64,000 nt of DNA from Geothrix limicola (lineage in GTDB: Bacteria > Acidobacteriota > Holophagae > Holophagales > Holophagaceae): assembly GCF_030268085.1 (NCBI RefSeq), contig NZ_BSDE01000009.1:1-64000 (forward strand). The letters are read 5' to 3'. A program made the position numbers and the translations under genes. Under the pieces are notes generated by a model. It searched no databases. It was not told where the DNA came from and saw only the letters and a program-made list of their open reading frames with translations. Positions 53,923 through 63,198 of this stretch are shown piece by piece (the stretch's first letter is position 1; each line of letters opens with the position of its first letter).

Positions 53923-54916
53923 AATGGGACTTGGAACTCTTTACCAGTCCGCGGCAGCGGCCAACCTTTGGCCCCTTCGTCCCCATCCCTATCCCGATGA
54001 GCTTCTTTCTTCTTGGATAGCTAGAATTGCTCAAGCCAATGGAGTGGATTTCAAGTGCGTCCTTAGTGAGATATGGCCAAGACAGAAAACCCCAGGGCCA
54101 CTCCTCGAGGTTGATCCTCCTTCTGAGATCCTTTCAGTTCTCGCTCAGCGGTCAGGGTTACCACCGGAACACGTACACCACCTGGTGCTCTCAGAACTCA
54201 TTGACCCAATCTACAAAAGTAACCCTAGAAAAATTCAAGAGCGCCTCGATTACGTACCTAGAGCACTTCGAAGCGTCCTCTCTCATCGAAACCAGTTTTG
54301 CCCGGATTGTCTTGCTACTGATCCTATTCCCTACTTCCGACGAAGCTGGCGGCTGAGCGCAGTAACGGCTTGCAGTTGTCATGGGCGATTACTGATCGAA
54401 TGGTGTTGGAACTGCCACAGAGAATCTCGCTGGCGGCTTCCAGTATGGCTTCGATGCAAGGAAGCCCAGGTTTCTAGGAGTAGAAAAGGTTCGTGCACTT
54501 GCACTTTAGAGCCAGCAGAAAAGGCCTCCCCATTGGCAATCCGCTTACAGGATCGGCTTCTCACCATCCTCAGGCGTAAATCATTCCGACCCGATCCCGT
54601 GATGGCAGAAGCCAACCTTAGTCCGGTAGATCTCCACTTCTTGGTCGAGCATCTGCTCTCCAAGCGCACTGTGGCTTTGCAATTCCAGGACCGACTAAAA
54701 ACACTAGCGGGCGACGGCCCAAACCGTGAGTGGTCACCCACGGGCCACCCCCGTCAGGCACTCGGGCACCTCACTGTACGAAAACGTCATGCATTCATGG
54801 ATGCAGCAGCTTGGGCGTTGGAGTTAGGGCCTCATCGGACAGGGATGCCCATCCATAAAGCGACCCTCGCCGGAAAGCTTCGTTATCGCATTGAATTAGA
54901 TCGGAGGAATCGATGA
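53912..54916 (+). CDS. tniQ: TniQ/TnsD-type target selector 1
   Basis: About 334 residues. The TniQ start is WPLRPHPYPDELLSSWIARI AQANG. A zinc-binding region has FCPDCLATDPIPYFRRSWRL and ACSCHGRLLIEWCWNCHRES (a C-C-H-C-C pattern near residue 125-165). The C-terminal domain is shorter than in TnsD. Start is ATG53912 or ATG53924; the former overlaps tnsC. It may be a TniQ-like helper rather than the site selector. Confidence 0.82.
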   Translation: MISEMGLGTLYQSAAAANLWPLRPHPYPDELLSSWIARIAQANGVDFKCVLSEIWPRQKTPGPLLEVDPPSEILSVLAQRSGLPPEHVHHLVLSELIDPIYKSNPRKIQERLDYVPRALRSVLSHRNQFCPDCLATDPIPYFRRSWRLSAVTACSCHGRLLIEWCWNCHRESRWRLPVWLRCKEAQVSRSRKGSCTCTLEPAEKASPLAIRLQDRLLTILRRKSFRPDPVMAEANLSPVDLHFLVEHLLSKRTVALQFQDRLKTLAGDGPNREWSPTGHPRQALGHLTVRKRHAFMDAAAWALELGPHRTGMPIHKATLAGKLRYRIELDRRNR

Positions 54917-56307
54917 GCGGAGCATGCTGGCCAATTCGCCCACCTCCACTGGGTGGAGAGCTTCTCTCCTCATGGATGACCCGGATCGCCAAAGCCAATG
55001 GGGTGAGCCTCCAATGCCTCTGCTGGGAAACATGGCCGGGCTCGGACCTGCTCATGCGCGATATCGATCGCCATCCACCTCCCGGATTCATTGAGGAACT
55101 CGCCAAACACTCGGGACACCCAGCCGCAAGTATTCAGCGGTTGGTGCTTCGTTCATTGGTCGGGCGGCTTCTAGTAAACCTTCCACCTGGCTCTGGATGG
55201 GTCCAATGGATTCTACCAATCCTTCTGCGGACACGAGCCGCCTATGGCATCCAATACTGCCCCGAATGCCTCGCGAAGGATATCGAGCCTCACTGGCGTC
55301 TGAATTGGCGCCTAGCCTTCGTCACGACCTGCCCTCAACACTTTAGGGTTCTATCCGACACCTGTTCATCATGTGGTGTAGCACCAAACCCATTAGCCCT
55401 CTTCAAGGGGAAACGACCTGCTACAGAGCCAGTACCCGTGCATTTGTGCCGTTGGTGCGGACAGGACTTCCGGGTCATATGTAACGACCCTAGTAACTCA
55501 AATTCTCCGTCCAAGGGGGTGGTCCATTTCGAGACGACCCTGCTTCAAGCCCTCCAGGAAAATTGGATGGATGTGCCTGGACATGGCCTCGTTCATAGCA
55601 TCCCGTACTTTCGAGGGCTTCACCTTATCGTGACCATCCTCGCCTCAAAGGGGCAGTCAGGACGGTTTCGGGCTGCTGTTTGCCAAGAATTGGGCATTGA
55701 TCAACCCCCGAAACTCATTCCAGGACGAGGCGGGCGCGTTCTATTTGAGCTCCAAAACGTCAGCACCCGGCATCAACTGGTGGCAATGGCAGCATGGCTA
55801 ATGGAGGATTGGCCTCATCGATTCACACAAGCCTGCCGAGAGGCTTCGCTGAGTGGGACTCGCCTTACACTCGAACTTCAGCGAGATGCCCCGTACTGGT
55901 ATTGGAAATCAACGGGTGAACAATTAGGTTCGAAGCGAGCCCAGTGGCGGCGCGCGGCGCTGCCGGACGGCCTGAGCCTATCCTATGACGACGTCAGCCG
56001 CAGACTTCAGAGCAGGAAGCTTTTGTCACAGGAGCGTCGCATCCGGTTCGTCCGTGATCATCCCGAGCTATGGGGGGATCCCTTACGGCTCACAAATGCC
56101 CTGCGGAGCGCAGGACTCTATAGTCCGAACTCTGCTCCGTCGCTCTTGGTTCCGTACTGCACGGTGCTGATTGCATTGGCCAAAGGCGAGGGATTACTCC
56201 ACTGTTTTACCAAGTCTCTGGCCGTGTGCTGCGTTAGGGGAAGAAGACAGATGGTCCTATTACCTTCCGTCAGTCCATCAACTGAGACTTCAGGCACTTC
56301 AGGGTGA
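54913..56307 (+). CDS. tniQ: TniQ/TnsD-type target selector 2 (longer)
   Basis: A 464-residue paralogue. It starts WPIRPPPLGGELLSSWMTRI AKANG like the first. Zinc ligands are in YCPECLAKDIEPHWRLNWRL, TCPQHFRVLSDTCSSCGVAP and LCRWCGQDF. A long C-terminal part (from about residue 280) is unique to this protein and could read the attachment site. ATGA overlaps the previous stop. It ends 30 bases before the convergent gajB. Confidence 0.82.
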   Translation: MSGACWPIRPPPLGGELLSSWMTRIAKANGVSLQCLCWETWPGSDLLMRDIDRHPPPGFIEELAKHSGHPAASIQRLVLRSLVGRLLVNLPPGSGWVQWILPILLRTRAAYGIQYCPECLAKDIEPHWRLNWRLAFVTTCPQHFRVLSDTCSSCGVAPNPLALFKGKRPATEPVPVHLCRWCGQDFRVICNDPSNSNSPSKGVVHFETTLLQALQENWMDVPGHGLVHSIPYFRGLHLIVTILASKGQSGRFRAAVCQELGIDQPPKLIPGRGGRVLFELQNVSTRHQLVAMAAWLMEDWPHRFTQACREASLSGTRLTLELQRDAPYWYWKSTGEQLGSKRAQWRRAALPDGLSLSYDDVSRRLQSRKLLSQERRIRFVRDHPELWGDPLRLTNALRSAGLYSPNSAPSLLVPYCTVLIALAKGEGLLHCFTKSLAVCCVRGRRQMVLLPSVSPSTETSGTSG

Positions 56308-56337
56308 CTCGGCCCAAAACCGCCCCAGTAAACCCTG

Positions 56338-58107
56338 TTACCGAATTGAAGGCCCGGCGGGAAAAATTTCCTTCAGGAACCGGGATGGTTTCGTTCTAAT
56401 ATCTGGGTTCTTAAGCGTGAACAACATTAAGAGTTTTTTGGCTCGGGTGATGGCTACATATAGGAGCCTCCGACCCTCTGCTTCAATTTCATCACCAGGT
56501 TTGCATTTGTAGAATGGGACATGCCCATCGAACACATCGATAAGAGCAACAGCCTCGAATTCTCTCCCCTTCGAGCTATGCATTGTTAAGAGCCTTACTG
56601 CCTCACTACCTCGAGCGAATAGTCCAAGGTCCTGCACAGTAGTTCCTCTGGATCCATGGCTCCGCTCGTGATTCTGTATTTCAGTAATCATTTGATCGGA
56701 CGCGGCCTTCAACTTACAAATATCCGTCTCCAGGATTAACTCGGATTCGATAAGAGTCTCAGCCAGGTGGGTGGTGAATTCTGCTATGAACTCAATTGCG
56801 GATTTCTTGGAGCCAGCTATCGCCTTCGCGTGACGAAGAATTCTGACTACAGTCACGTCGCCTTGAAATCCAAGATCTGACTGGCGCGAAACAGGGAGTT
56901 CACGCAACAGAGTGCTAACTTCCCTCCGAACAGTCGAAAAACTACCGATTGTCGGTGAGAGCGCACAAGCCGAAACTTCTTCTAGAAGTTTTGCAATTAA
57001 GGATGATCCACGCCTGTAGGGACGCGCGCCCGGGCCAATCACGGGAGTCTTATTTTCACGAAGAGCACGAGCCAGTGGCGGGTGACTTGTCCACCTATTG
57101 GCCAGAATCCCAACCTGAGACAGAGATATTCCATGCTCCTGCACCGCGGGAAGGAAAATATTTAAAATCCCGAAAGACATATCTGGAACTGCGTACCACT
57201 CTGGCCGCCTTGAGAATCCCGCATATTCACCAGAGGCTTTCATTCGTTCTGACCGAGGGCATAATTTGTCGGCGAGTTTGAGTATTTTCTCCGAGGACCG
57301 AAAGTTCTCTAGAAGCTCTATGTCAGTTCGAGCAGAGACCTCAGCACCGAATTCATTCATTAGATCTGGTCTAGCACCAAAGCCAGACATGATTGATTGA
57401 AATGGATCCCCGACAATAAAAAACTTGGTTCGCTTGTATCGATTGATTGCACGTAGGATTTCCACCTGCATTACTGTAGTGTCTTGGAATTCGTCAACAA
57501 GTAACCACTGGTACCGACTCGCCAAACCCCGTGCAATATGGCCAATTTTTAACACAAGACGAGCAGACCAGTAGATGATCCCATTAAGGTCAACAAGATT
57601 ATTTTTATCTAGTACAGCCCAGTATTCCTTTGCAGCTTCTTCGCTAATGTCTTCTGGGAGCTGGCCGCTGCCTCGATATAGGTTTTCGAATTGACCACGC
57701 GCTCGACCAGGCAGCTTATATTTTTTTAAAATATGGGTAACTATACCTTCAAATCTTTGGTCATCACAGGCTAAGATCTCAAACCCATTCGAAAAGGCTT
57801 TAATGTGCCATGCGTATGGGACAAGAATGTGCTTCAAACAAAAACTGTGAATTGTCTCAACTTCGCAGCTGTACCCTTCCCTGAACCCAAGTCCGGAAAG
57901 GCGAGATTCAATCTCGTTAACAGCAGCGTTCGTGTACGTAATACATCCCACGAGGCGAGTGGATGATGTCACTTCCGGCAAAATCTCTACAATTTTAGCA
58001 ATCAGAGTACGCGTCTTCCCACTTCCTGGGCACGAAACTAGCGATAGATGTGTCGGATGTGAAACAGCGCTCTGCTGATCTTGTGTAAGTTTCAACCTCG
58101 CACCCAA
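56338..58107 (-). CDS. gajB: Gabija GajB, UvrD-like helicase
   Basis: A 589-residue SF1 helicase. Motif I is VSCPGSGKTRTLIAKI (about residues 25-40). Motif II is LLVDEFQDTTVMQ (about 203). Motifs V and VI are TMHSSKGREFEAVALID and RRLLYVAITRAKKLL. Its start overlaps the end of gajA by 16 bases, as in Gabija operons. GajB joins the GajA complex and is activated by DNA ends or by nucleotide depletion during phage infection. Confidence 0.88.
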   Translation of the reverse strand: MGARLKLTQDQQSAVSHPTHLSLVSCPGSGKTRTLIAKIVEILPEVTSSTRLVGCITYTNAAVNEIESRLSGLGFREGYSCEVETIHSFCLKHILVPYAWHIKAFSNGFEILACDDQRFEGIVTHILKKYKLPGRARGQFENLYRGSGQLPEDISEEAAKEYWAVLDKNNLVDLNGIIYWSARLVLKIGHIARGLASRYQWLLVDEFQDTTVMQVEILRAINRYKRTKFFIVGDPFQSIMSGFGARPDLMNEFGAEVSARTDIELLENFRSSEKILKLADKLCPRSERMKASGEYAGFSRRPEWYAVPDMSFGILNIFLPAVQEHGISLSQVGILANRWTSHPPLARALRENKTPVIGPGARPYRRGSSLIAKLLEEVSACALSPTIGSFSTVRREVSTLLRELPVSRQSDLGFQGDVTVVRILRHAKAIAGSKKSAIEFIAEFTTHLAETLIESELILETDICKLKAASDQMITEIQNHERSHGSRGTTVQDLGLFARGSEAVRLLTMHSSKGREFEAVALIDVFDGHVPFYKCKPGDEIEAEGRRLLYVAITRAKKLLMLFTLKNPDIRTKPSRFLKEIFPAGPSIR

Positions 58108-59891
58108 GCAACAGCTTCCTCGATGTAGGCAGGCAAATCGTTCGCCTGGTTTGCAAACTCAGAGGCCACTTGAGCGAATCTGGCTTTGCCAAACCTTCTC
58201 GCAGTTCGCAGAACTGCCTGGCCCACTGAATTCAGTTCAGTTTGGCTGAGAGACTTCTTTTTATCGGCCCCTTGTAACAGTGCAGCGGTTTTGGCGGCCC
58301 CAAGCCTAGTGGCTGTGCTTCGAAGCATCGTGAGGTTCCCCTTACTCGCAAGCTCAAGTTCAAAAGTGGTACGCGAAGCGATAACCTTGAAAAAAGGTCC
58401 CTCCAGCTTTTTTAGTCCCTCGATTGAAGGATTCCCACCATCCTCATTACCTCCGCCACACTCATCTTCAGCCTCAGTCTCTGGTGATAGATCTCCATCG
58501 GTAATCACCACGCACCGCTTTTCAATACCACCTTTTTTAAAGAGATTCCCATATGCAGCGAAATGAGTTCCATGTATCGCAATGACAGCTATACCTTCCA
58601 TCTGAAGGTCTATTCCAAGTCGTTCCTTGACCAAAGGCGGAATCAAGAACACCTCTGACATCCCTTCAACAAGAATGACTCGCCGGGCGAAAAGGAGAGT
58701 TGATCGTGTTGCATCAAGATATCGTTCCAGGTCCTTCTCTTCCTCTGAATTCAAGCCACATCCAATGGAAGGCACCACGCAGGTAGAGTGGGAACTCCTA
58801 TTTGCAGTCAGTATTACTGTGTTTTTCAAAGGAGAAATGGAAGTTACATGGGTACTGTGCGTTGTCGCAATCACCTGGCATCCACTTGTCTGCAGGCTCG
58901 AAAATACAATTCGTTGAAGCTCGGGATGAAGGTGTGATTCTGGTTCTTCAACGAGGAGCAGCTGACCAGCAATATTTGATCGCGATGTCCGCTGCCTAAA
59001 TACCTCCATTAGCATGCTGATATAGAGTGCATTATTAAGCCCAAGTCCATTTCTAGATGGATCAGCTTCAGCGAGACCATTTGATGAGATCAACAAAACC
59101 AAGGATCGCGCCAAGGAATTAAATGAAGGATCGGAGATTCCGACCTCAACTCCGAAGTTGAAGCTATCTCCCACAGTTTGCAGCAGGGATGATCGGATGC
59201 TCTCACCTAGATTTGTGACAACCGCTTCTTTCTTGAGTTCATCATTCGCTGATCGGAGGCGGTCAAGAAGCTTCTCTTTTTCTATCTCGGAGAGATTAGC
59301 TTCATCGAGCAGTTTGGTAAGAGGAGAAAACCTGGAACGCCGAAGGTCTTCTTCCACATCCCGTAACGCCTGGAGAAAAGTGATATGAAAAGCGCAAAGC
59401 CGATCAAAACGAGCAGGAGCACCTAACTCGTCATCCCACTGAATCAAAGTTGGGTCTTTCCCTCCGATACCTGCCAGTTGCCACTCGTAGTCTTCGATTT
59501 TTAGCGACTTGGGCGATCTGGATCCATCCTTCACTCCCTGACGGGCGGACCTTCCGGGTCTGAACCTGTAACAAAGCGCGGCTACGTCATCAGATGTGGC
59601 CCACTCGCTTACTAGGGCTTCTTCTTCTGGCCGCGCTGCGAACCCTGTTAGTTCAACTGCAATCAGAATTTGTTGGGGTTCGTCACAATTGACTCCCCTT
59701 GAAAAGTCATCACGTGAAAGCTGTCGGGTATAATTTGAGAGATTGGCATCAAGTACTAATCTCAGTGCATGAAGAAGAGTTGTCTTCCCTGAATTGTTTT
59801 CACCGATCAGGCAGGTAAGGCCGGGTTGGAGTTGAATATCTAGATTCTTTAGGGCGCGGAAATTCCGAATTACTAATCGGCGGATGTACAT
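58092..59891 (-). CDS. gajA: Gabija GajA, OLD-family ATPase-nuclease
   Basis: A 599-residue protein. The N-terminal ATPase has LIGENNSGKTTLLHALRLVL (Walker A), an LVEEPESHLHPELQRIVFSS Walker B and signature, and ATTHSTH. The C-terminal TOPRIM nuclease is marked by VILVEGMSEVFLIPPLVKE (about residue 405) and CVVITDGDLSPETEAE (about 463). Next to gajB it makes the two-gene Gabija defence system, which nicks phage DNA. The start follows the membrane gene by 45 bases. Confidence 0.9.
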   Translation of the reverse strand: MYIRRLVIRNFRALKNLDIQLQPGLTCLIGENNSGKTTLLHALRLVLDANLSNYTRQLSRDDFSRGVNCDEPQQILIAVELTGFAARPEEEALVSEWATSDDVAALCYRFRPGRSARQGVKDGSRSPKSLKIEDYEWQLAGIGGKDPTLIQWDDELGAPARFDRLCAFHITFLQALRDVEEDLRRSRFSPLTKLLDEANLSEIEKEKLLDRLRSANDELKKEAVVTNLGESIRSSLLQTVGDSFNFGVEVGISDPSFNSLARSLVLLISSNGLAEADPSRNGLGLNNALYISMLMEVFRQRTSRSNIAGQLLLVEEPESHLHPELQRIVFSSLQTSGCQVIATTHSTHVTSISPLKNTVILTANRSSHSTCVVPSIGCGLNSEEEKDLERYLDATRSTLLFARRVILVEGMSEVFLIPPLVKERLGIDLQMEGIAVIAIHGTHFAAYGNLFKKGGIEKRCVVITDGDLSPETEAEDECGGGNEDGGNPSIEGLKKLEGPFFKVIASRTTFELELASKGNLTMLRSTATRLGAAKTAALLQGADKKKSLSQTELNSVGQAVLRTARRFGKARFAQVASEFANQANDLPAYIEEAVAWVRG

Positions 59892-59936
59892 CCTTGATTC
59901 CCTCCAAGCTCTGATCAGTAAAGAATAACTAAAATA

Positions 59937-60866
59937 TCATCGAGATGCAGCCTCACCATCATTTAAACGCATATGTGGAGGAAGGCTTTGATTTAATTTC
60001 GGGTTCTTTTTCAGAGCGTCCACAATAAATTTATTCATGACCTGGAGTTTTCGATAGAAAGCTGTGTCCCGACTAAGCGTCGACTGATCGTGGCTAAGAT
60101 ATTCAGGATCAGTATATGCTCGCACTCGCGCAATGACAAAAGATGCTTCGGATGCCTTAAATCGATATGCCTTGGCCTTAGTCATTAGCACTTGTCGCCG
60201 AGCGTACTGCTCATACATCGATGGAACGGGCGCGAGTGAAAGGGCCTCCTTAAAAGAAATATTGACCCCCTGTTCAACGGCACCTAGTGCCTCAAGATCA
60301 AAATCCCTGAGAGAGAAGTAGAGTTCATTCTCACTACGGATTAATTCTTCGATGTTGTCGTTTAGCTCTCGTTGAAGTCTGGAGTAGAAAGCCCCTTCAC
60401 GCTTTTGACAGGAAACAAGCTCAGTTGTGGCCTTTTCTACGGATTCGATCCGTTGACGGTGAAGACTGGCCTTAACAAGCATTACCTGGGCCCACGAATA
60501 GACCTCTTCTCCTGCTTGGACTTTCCGTTGATCAGTGAGGCGGGCGAGATCCTGATTGAACTCTCCAAGTTTGAAAGTTGCTTCTCCAATCTTTTGATAG
60601 GCAGGATCGTAGATACTCGTTGGAACCCCAAAATCTGGATTTGCGAGGATACTTAGAAGCTCCCCATATGCTTGGTGAATACTCTTAAGCGCCTCGGCAC
60701 CCCTGTCATAGAGCAATTTATCATTTTGGCGGACAAATTCTCGATGTGAAGCTCCTAACTGGTAAAGATTGATACAGATTGGGATGAACGTCAAAATGGC
60801 GCCAATTCCTCCCACCCAAAGGGTGATTTTTTGTGAATTCGTGAATTTTCGAAATGGAATCATCAA
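59937..60866 (-). CDS. membrane-anchored coiled-coil protein upstream of Gabija
   Basis: A 309-residue protein with one N-terminal membrane helix (ITLWVGGIGAILTFIPICIN). The rest is highly charged and helical (RAEALKSIHQAYGELL-like and LQRELNDNIEELIRSENELY), likely a coiled coil facing the cytoplasm. No enzyme motif is seen. It is the first gene of the run into gajA and gajB, 45 bases upstream. It could be an accessory or a separate cargo gene. Confidence 0.6.
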   Translation of the reverse strand: MMIPFRKFTNSQKITLWVGGIGAILTFIPICINLYQLGASHREFVRQNDKLLYDRGAEALKSIHQAYGELLSILANPDFGVPTSIYDPAYQKIGEATFKLGEFNQDLARLTDQRKVQAGEEVYSWAQVMLVKASLHRQRIESVEKATTELVSCQKREGAFYSRLQRELNDNIEELIRSENELYFSLRDFDLEALGAVEQGVNISFKEALSLAPVPSMYEQYARRQVLMTKAKAYRFKASEASFVIARVRAYTDPEYLSHDQSTLSRDTAFYRKLQVMNKFIVDALKKNPKLNQSLPPHMRLNDGEAASR

Positions 60867-61410
60867 CGCCTCACAATGATCCGATGTGTTTATCTGACCC
60901 GCGGATCTGAAGAACTCTTTTATCCAATCTAGTTTTCCCCAACCAATCTGCCCCCTACCCCCTAACGTCAGCTAGATTGTACGCAAATAGCTCAATGGCA
61001 TTTTGGGCAATGTATTCGTTCTTGAAAACCCGCTTTCCCCATGACCCCTGGTTTTCGCGCGAGATTTGAGGAAGGTCCCAATGACCACACCAATCCATCA
61101 GTGGTTCCAATCCCCTTGGAAGATGAGTCGTACTGAGAATTCTCAAGGGGAGAGACTTCGACAGTCGGAAGTGGAATTGAGCAAGCTATGAATGTGCAAT
61201 GGCAATTTCTTCTGGTCCAACATGACCGAAAATAGGGAACACCTCGTCCTCATTCCCCCTGGAATCCTCGTAGGAAGCTCACTTCGAGCCGATACCACAG
61301 AATCTCTGATGTAATTTTTAGATAATGAGTCCGTATCACACCTCAAGATTCTCCCTTGACCTACCTGGCTATTTATTTCAACCTGCTGCACAGATTGGCC
61401 GGAGAAACTT
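60867..61410. other. intergenic region between the Gabija block and the Ubl operon
   Basis: It holds the divergent promoters of both blocks. Weak minus-strand frames at 60,955-61,146 (63 aa) and 61,143-61,448 do not look like a convincing gene; a decayed gene cannot be excluded. No clear hairpin. Confidence 0.4.
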
Positions 61411-61650
61411 ATGTCGGATAGCAAGACAGTCACGATCTCAGTGAACACAGTTGATCATGTGGTACCTCACCAAAAGATTTCGTATGCGGCACTAGTGGCG
61501 CTGGCATTCCCCGGTGCGACTGGAACGAATTTCATAGTTAAATACTACAAAGGGAATTCCGACAACTTGACAGGCACTCTGCCTCCCGGCGGAGAAGTTA
61601 TGGTGAGAGATGGCATGGACTTCCGAATTACAGGCACTGGCGAGTCGTAA
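61411..61650 (+). CDS. single-domain bacterial ubiquitin-like protein (multiubiquitin family)
   Basis: A 79-residue protein. It has the beta-grasp order of multiubiquitin domains: TISVNTVDHVVPHQKISYAA, LVALAFPGATGTNFIVKYYK, GGEVMVRDGMDFRITGTGES. The pattern ISYxxLVALAFP and the VMVRDGMDFRIT end are typical of that family. Usually several copies are fused; here there is one. The end is Gly-Glu-Ser rather than Gly-Gly, so conjugation would need trimming or another chemistry. CCGGAG precedes the ATG. It overlaps the E1 gene by 41 bases. Confidence 0.8.
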   Translation: MSDSKTVTISVNTVDHVVPHQKISYAALVALAFPGATGTNFIVKYYKGNSDNLTGTLPPGGEVMVRDGMDFRITGTGES

Positions 61651-62797
61651 TCCGTTCATCGAAACTCTCGTCAAACAGGGCTACGACATCGGGTTTATTA
61701 ACGCCCATCTCATCATTTTCGGCGTGCCTTATCTCAACGCCTCGGGTGAGTTGAAGTATCTCGACATGATCAGTCCAATAGATCTGCGCGAGGGATACCT
61801 GATTGGCAGTCCATCGGACCATAAGGTCTATTTTGCCGGTGAGATCCCTTGCAACCTTGATGGACAAAGAGTCTACGCAGGTACGATCGAAGAGCGACGT
61901 ATAGTGTCGGATCAAATTGTCGGCACCCGGATGCTCTCCAGCAAGCCGGAAGGCTTGAGGCCGTACCACTCTATCGAGGAAAAAATCAACCAGTACCTTG
62001 CCCTGATTGCTTCGCCTGCCATTCATAAGTTTCCCGGCGTTACCCCTCGACGGGTCCTGACAAAACACATTGAGTCAGCAATAAGCCCGTTGAAATTCCC
62101 TGACACGCTGTCTGCCCGTGAAGGCGTGGTGGAGCTGTCACATAAACTACGACAGCAGAAAGTGGCCATCATTGGATGTGGCGGCACCGGCGCGTACGTG
62201 TTGGACTACCTCGCCAAGACCCATCTTGAGGAGATCCATCTCTTCGATGACGACATTGTCCACGTGCACACGCTCTTTCGACTCCCTGGGGTGCATGGAG
62301 AGAGGCAACTGGGTCTGCCCAAGGTCGAGGCATTGGCCGAGGCCTATGGAAACTTTCATGGCGGCATCAAGCCACATGTTGAACGCGTTGATCAAACCAA
62401 TGTCGCGTGCTTGGCTGATTTCCACTTCATCTTCGTCTGTGTTGATGATGCTCCGTCTCGACAAATGATTGTTCAGGCATGCCACAGCGCTTCAGTGCCA
62501 TTTGTGGACGTGGGCATGGGTTTGAATAAGGGCACAAATGGCTTGTATGGATTCGTTCGTACCGCTGGCGGCGCGCCTGGCGATTTTGACAAGCTCAATG
62601 GCACGCCTTACTTGCCCGCACAAAATGCCCATGATGAAGAATATAGAAATCAACCTCAGATTGCGGAACTCAACGCACTCAATGCTGCGATGGCGGTGAT
62701 CCGGTTCAAGCAGTACATGGGATTCTTCGACCGCCTAACAGATTCACATGCCGTTGTGTTTGATGTTGCCGCAATGACAATTGATGAAACAACATGA
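61610..62797 (+). CDS. E1-like ThiF adenylyltransferase with N-terminal DUF6791-like domain
   Basis: A 395-residue protein. Residues 1-150 resemble DUF6791: NPFIETLVKQGYDIGFINAH, HLIIFGVPYLNASGELKYLD, HKVYFAGEIPCNLDGQRVYA, with a conserved Cys at about 81. From about 180 it is an E1: KVAIIGCGGTGAYVLDYLAK binds ATP. HLFDDDIVHVHTLFR, FIFVCVDDAPSRQMIV and VPFVDVGMGL follow. No CxxC zinc knuckle is visible. It would adenylate the Ubl tail. The start at 61,610 (GGTGAG before it) overlaps the Ubl gene. Confidence 0.85.
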   Translation: MAWTSELQALASRNPFIETLVKQGYDIGFINAHLIIFGVPYLNASGELKYLDMISPIDLREGYLIGSPSDHKVYFAGEIPCNLDGQRVYAGTIEERRIVSDQIVGTRMLSSKPEGLRPYHSIEEKINQYLALIASPAIHKFPGVTPRRVLTKHIESAISPLKFPDTLSAREGVVELSHKLRQQKVAIIGCGGTGAYVLDYLAKTHLEEIHLFDDDIVHVHTLFRLPGVHGERQLGLPKVEALAEAYGNFHGGIKPHVERVDQTNVACLADFHFIFVCVDDAPSRQMIVQACHSASVPFVDVGMGLNKGTNGLYGFVRTAGGAPGDFDKLNGTPYLPAQNAHDEEYRNQPQIAELNALNAAMAVIRFKQYMGFFDRLTDSHAVVFDVAAMTIDETT

Positions 62798-63198
62798 GCG
62801 ACAGATTATATCGCATAATCGAGAGTGATCGGCTTCCGCCCCAGGTAGGGCCATATGAGTTTTATTACAGCCGTCGCTTCGAGATGGCCGCCTTGGCCTG
62901 CGCCTGTGGTTGCGGTCATCGAGTCATGCTGAATTTACTTGATCAGCATCACCTCGTTATAGAAGGGGGATTTCCCACTGTCACCCCTTCTATCCTGGTT
63001 TCAGACGCTCCTTGTTTATCTCACTTCTTCATCCGACGGGGCCAGGTGGAATGGGCTCAACAATGGTCTAAGAAGACAGTCGATAGGGTCATGCGGTCTC
63101 AGGTACGTCGACACGTCGAACAAGACAAGAAGCGAAAGTTAAAACCTTCTCTCCTACGCCGCTGCGTAGATTGGTTCACATCGTGGTTTGAACGCTAA
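62794..63198 (+). CDS. DUF6527-family zinc protein
   Basis: A 134-residue protein. The family hallmark is ACACGCGHRVMLNLLDQHHL (Cys36, Cys38, Cys40 and His42) followed by VTPSILVSDAPCLSHFFIRR and GQVEWA. The cysteines likely hold zinc. The role is not established; such genes recur beside multiubiquitin and ThiF genes. The ATGA overlap with the E1 gene ties it to the operon. The basic C-terminus (RHVEQDKKRKLKPSLLRR) may bind nucleic acid. Confidence 0.82.
   Translation: MSDRLYRIIESDRLPPQVGPYEFYYSRRFEMAALACACGCGHRVMLNLLDQHHLVIEGGFPTVTPSILVSDAPCLSHFFIRRGQVEWAQQWSKKTVDRVMRSQVRRHVEQDKKRKLKPSLLRRCVDWFTSWFER

Noticed and set aside
50368-56307. A CRISPR-guided (CAST) transposon
   Set aside because: No Cas genes or repeat-spacer array are seen anywhere in the element; TnsA is present and two TniQ proteins suffice for a protein-guided model.
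60955-61448. Two small minus-strand frames between Gabija and the Ubl operon
   Set aside because: No ribosome-binding site and no family pattern; listed as intergenic.
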